A stretch of 64,000 bases of DNA from Cylindrospermum stagnale PCC 7417 (lineage in GTDB: Bacteria > Cyanobacteriota > Cyanobacteriia > Cyanobacteriales > Nostocaceae). Positions 62,296-64,000 of this stretch are shown piece by piece. Location of the stretch: contig NC_019757.1 in assembly GCF_000317535.1 (NCBI RefSeq), positions 1,835,001 through 1,899,000 of the forward strand, in the 5' to 3' direction. Each line of letters starts with the position of its first letter. Position 1 is the stretch's first letter. The notes below the pieces were generated by a model that made no database searches, was not told the DNA's origin, and was given only the letters and a program-made list of their open reading frames with translations. Made by a program: the position numbers and the translations under genes.

Positions 62296-64000
62296 TCATA
62301 ATCCAACTTTAACAATTCCACGTTTATTTTCAATATACTCACGAATCAGAGGATGCGGTTCTTCTTTGAACCAAAATTCTGCTCTCTTTCCTCGCTCATC
62401 AGCTAGCCTTATAGTTTCTTTGATTTGAGTTCTAGTTTTCTTATTTAAAAAATTTTTAGGGTTGCTTGTATTAATATTTTTAGCTTGAATTAAAGCCTCA
62501 TCTGTGACACTATCTATTTCTCTTCCTTCTATTATCGCTGACTTGCCACCTGTTTTCTTTTGAACAGCTTCTTCCCAGTCTTTACCTGCTTTACCAATTT
62601 CTTCACCAGATCTCTTCTTAGGTACTAGATTATTTTTTCTAACATCTTGTAATTGTTTTTCAACTTGTATAATTTCATCAACAACTCCTTCTGGATCAGT
62701 TACTGCTTTTTTTTGAAGCCCACTTAATTGTTCAGCCAACTTACTATTTTTAGGATCGGCTAATTCTTTAGCAAATTGTTTGGCAAGTTCTTCACAAGTT
62801 GAACAGCGAACTATTTTACCATTGGCCAGAACTTTTAAGGTATGACCATTTCGGGTAACTCGTTTGGCAATGACTCCCTCTGATAGCATTTTGATACCAT
62901 CAGCGCCATATTTTTTAATTACATTGTTACGATGTTTACTAAGCCATTTAGCAGTATTAGCATTTTTCAAACCCTTTTTTACTGCTGCTGGTATTTTGAT
63001 TGTTTTTGCTTTCTCCGCTAACTTAGCTACACCTGGAATCTTTTTGACTACTTCAATGGCTTTAGTGGACATCTTCCCTACCCATTTTGCCCCAGTTGCT
63101 CCACCAGCAGTCAGAACAGCTAAAGCAATCTCAGCAGCAGCATAGCCTAATACCTTGCCGCGAAACTGCCATTTTTGAAATATAGCTGGATTATTCCACT
63201 GTTTTTCAAAATCTCCCAGCCAAGCTTGAGCTAAATCACCCCAATTAATTTGAGTAATCTGCTTCCACAGATTTTGTCCATCGTTGAGAATGTTACCTGT
63301 AAATAAACTTTTGAGTATATCCCAGACCATCACTGCTAGGTCTTTGATACCTACCAAGTTACTCCAAATAGATTCCAAAGCCCCTTGTAATAGTCCAGCG
63401 ACTAAAGCTGCTCCTCCTACAGCAAAATTCCCCACAGTTTTAGCAACGTTCCCAGCCACTGCTAAAGCATCACGCACAGGGGAACCAGTGGATATTTTAC
63501 CGACAAAGCTATTAGCAAATTCAGCACTGGGAATCCAAATGTAAACCCCGGCTGTTGCTTGAGTGTTTTGCCAAGAACTATTAGGTGGACGGTGAATACC
63601 ACCACCAAGGCGATTAATTTCTTCTAAAACGTTGACATAAAACCGCAAGTCTCTATCACGTTGAACAAACTGTTTATAATAGCGTTCAGCAATGGCAATA
63701 GCATTCTCCCCAGACTTAATTTTATAGAGTTGTGCCCCTGGTTCAGGTAAGCGGGTATTGACTTTTGTCGCTTCAACATAGCCGTATTCTCCAGAGGACA
63801 AAGCGATGTGATACCAACCACTAGATAATTGTTTATCAATGAAGAGTTTAGTACCGATTGGTATCTTGCGTATGATACTGGAACCATGACCCTTTGAGGG
63901 TTGATTATATAGCTCTAAACCTGCTTCATAAAATGCTACACCGCTTTTACTAACGTTTGTACCTTGAGGTCGTGGATCTGTTGGTTGCTTCTGAATTAAT
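62296..64000 (-). CDS. Polymorphic toxin with PD-(D/E)xK C-terminus, 5' end cut by window
   Basis: The frame is open to the right edge, so the N-terminus is missing (568 residues visible). Order: an SH3-like segment (IPIGTKLFIDKQLSSGWYHI), a LysM-like segment (YKIKSGENAIAIAERYY), a long helical Ala/Lys-rich middle, then a restriction-endonuclease-fold toxin end with GREIDSVTDEALIQAKN (catalytic Asp and QxK), TRTQIKETIRLADERG and FWFKEEPHP. The fold kills by cutting nucleic acid. A TTG at 63801 could start it but the SH3-like codons upstream argue against that. Delivery route is not visible. Confidence 0.82.
   Translation of the reverse strand, partial: LIQKQPTDPRPQGTNVSKSGVAFYEAGLELYNQPSKGHGSSIIRKIPIGTKLFIDKQLSSGWYHIALSSGEYGYVEATKVNTRLPEPGAQLYKIKSGENAIAIAERYYKQFVQRDRDLRFYVNVLEEINRLGGGIHRPPNSSWQNTQATAGVYIWIPSAEFANSFVGKISTGSPVRDALAVAGNVAKTVGNFAVGGAALVAGLLQGALESIWSNLVGIKDLAVMVWDILKSLFTGNILNDGQNLWKQITQINWGDLAQAWLGDFEKQWNNPAIFQKWQFRGKVLGYAAAEIALAVLTAGGATGAKWVGKMSTKAIEVVKKIPGVAKLAEKAKTIKIPAAVKKGLKNANTAKWLSKHRNNVIKKYGADGIKMLSEGVIAKRVTRNGHTLKVLANGKIVRCSTCEELAKQFAKELADPKNSKLAEQLSGLQKKAVTDPEGVVDEIIQVEKQLQDVRKNNLVPKKRSGEEIGKAGKDWEEAVQKKTGGKSAIIEGREIDSVTDEALIQAKNINTSNPKNFLNKKTRTQIKETIRLADERGKRAEFWFKEEPHPLIREYIENKRGIVKVGL

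Overview
The window is chromosomal DNA of a filamentous, probably heterocyst-forming cyanobacterium of the Nostocales (Nostoc/Anabaena type). The evidence is the many GCGATCGC (HIP1) octamers, the heptameric short tandem repeats (STRR) between genes, and typical cyanobacterial genes: petG, cytM, ycf54, cruF/cruG, a DUF3370 protein, MutS, and large families of Uma2 and Ser/Thr kinase genes. No rRNA, tRNA or CRISPR array was seen. The species cannot be named from the sequence alone.

Layout. 1-13 kb: a partial RluA-type pseudouridine synthase, a GGDEF/EAL protein, a Uma2 nuclease-fold protein, a DUF262+HEPN gene pair that looks like a defence or toxin module, an FAD monooxygenase, a ureohydrolase, an EEP-family hydrolase joined to a cardiolipin synthase-like gene, and a two-gene ATPase/TOPRIM module (OLD/PARIS-like). 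13-26 kb is mostly housekeeping and pigment metabolism: ilvA, type II NADH dehydrogenase, RNase HI, cruG-cruF (myxoxanthophyll-type carotenoid glycosides), a DUF3370 protein, a C15-like peptidase, hisH, rsmD, and divergent petG and cytM. 26-40 kb is rich in mobile DNA: a TnpB remnant carrying a nested MITE, and two full-length TnpB (IS200/IS605-type) elements with no TnpA. Each full element carries a divergent small ribbon-helix-helix gene, intact in one and broken by a stop in the other. The first element interrupts a dedA gene. ycf54, pdxJ, two more Uma2 genes and ABC transporter genes lie between the mobile elements.

40-51 kb: a DUF212 gene, crtE and folD on one strand, an OB-fold lipoprotein, a NUDIX hydrolase and an AI-2E family permease, then tandem AAA ATPases followed by a PIN-like protein (a second possible defence module), mutS, and a DUF2281/PIN toxin-antitoxin pair. 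51-57.6 kb: two Ser/Thr kinases and a stand-alone adenylation-carrier-thioesterase (A-T-TE) protein in which the Asp expected to bind an amino-acid alpha-amine is Leu.

58-64 kb is the most unusual region. A polymorphic toxin gene with a PD-(D/E)xK (restriction-endonuclease-fold) C-terminus enters from the right edge. It is followed on the same strand by a string of small intact genes. In the gaps between them lie short, start-less or broken reading frames that end like toxin C-terminal tips, plus broken pieces of the first immunity-type gene and of the toxin body. I read this as a cassette graveyard of orphan toxin tips, most followed by a candidate immunity gene.
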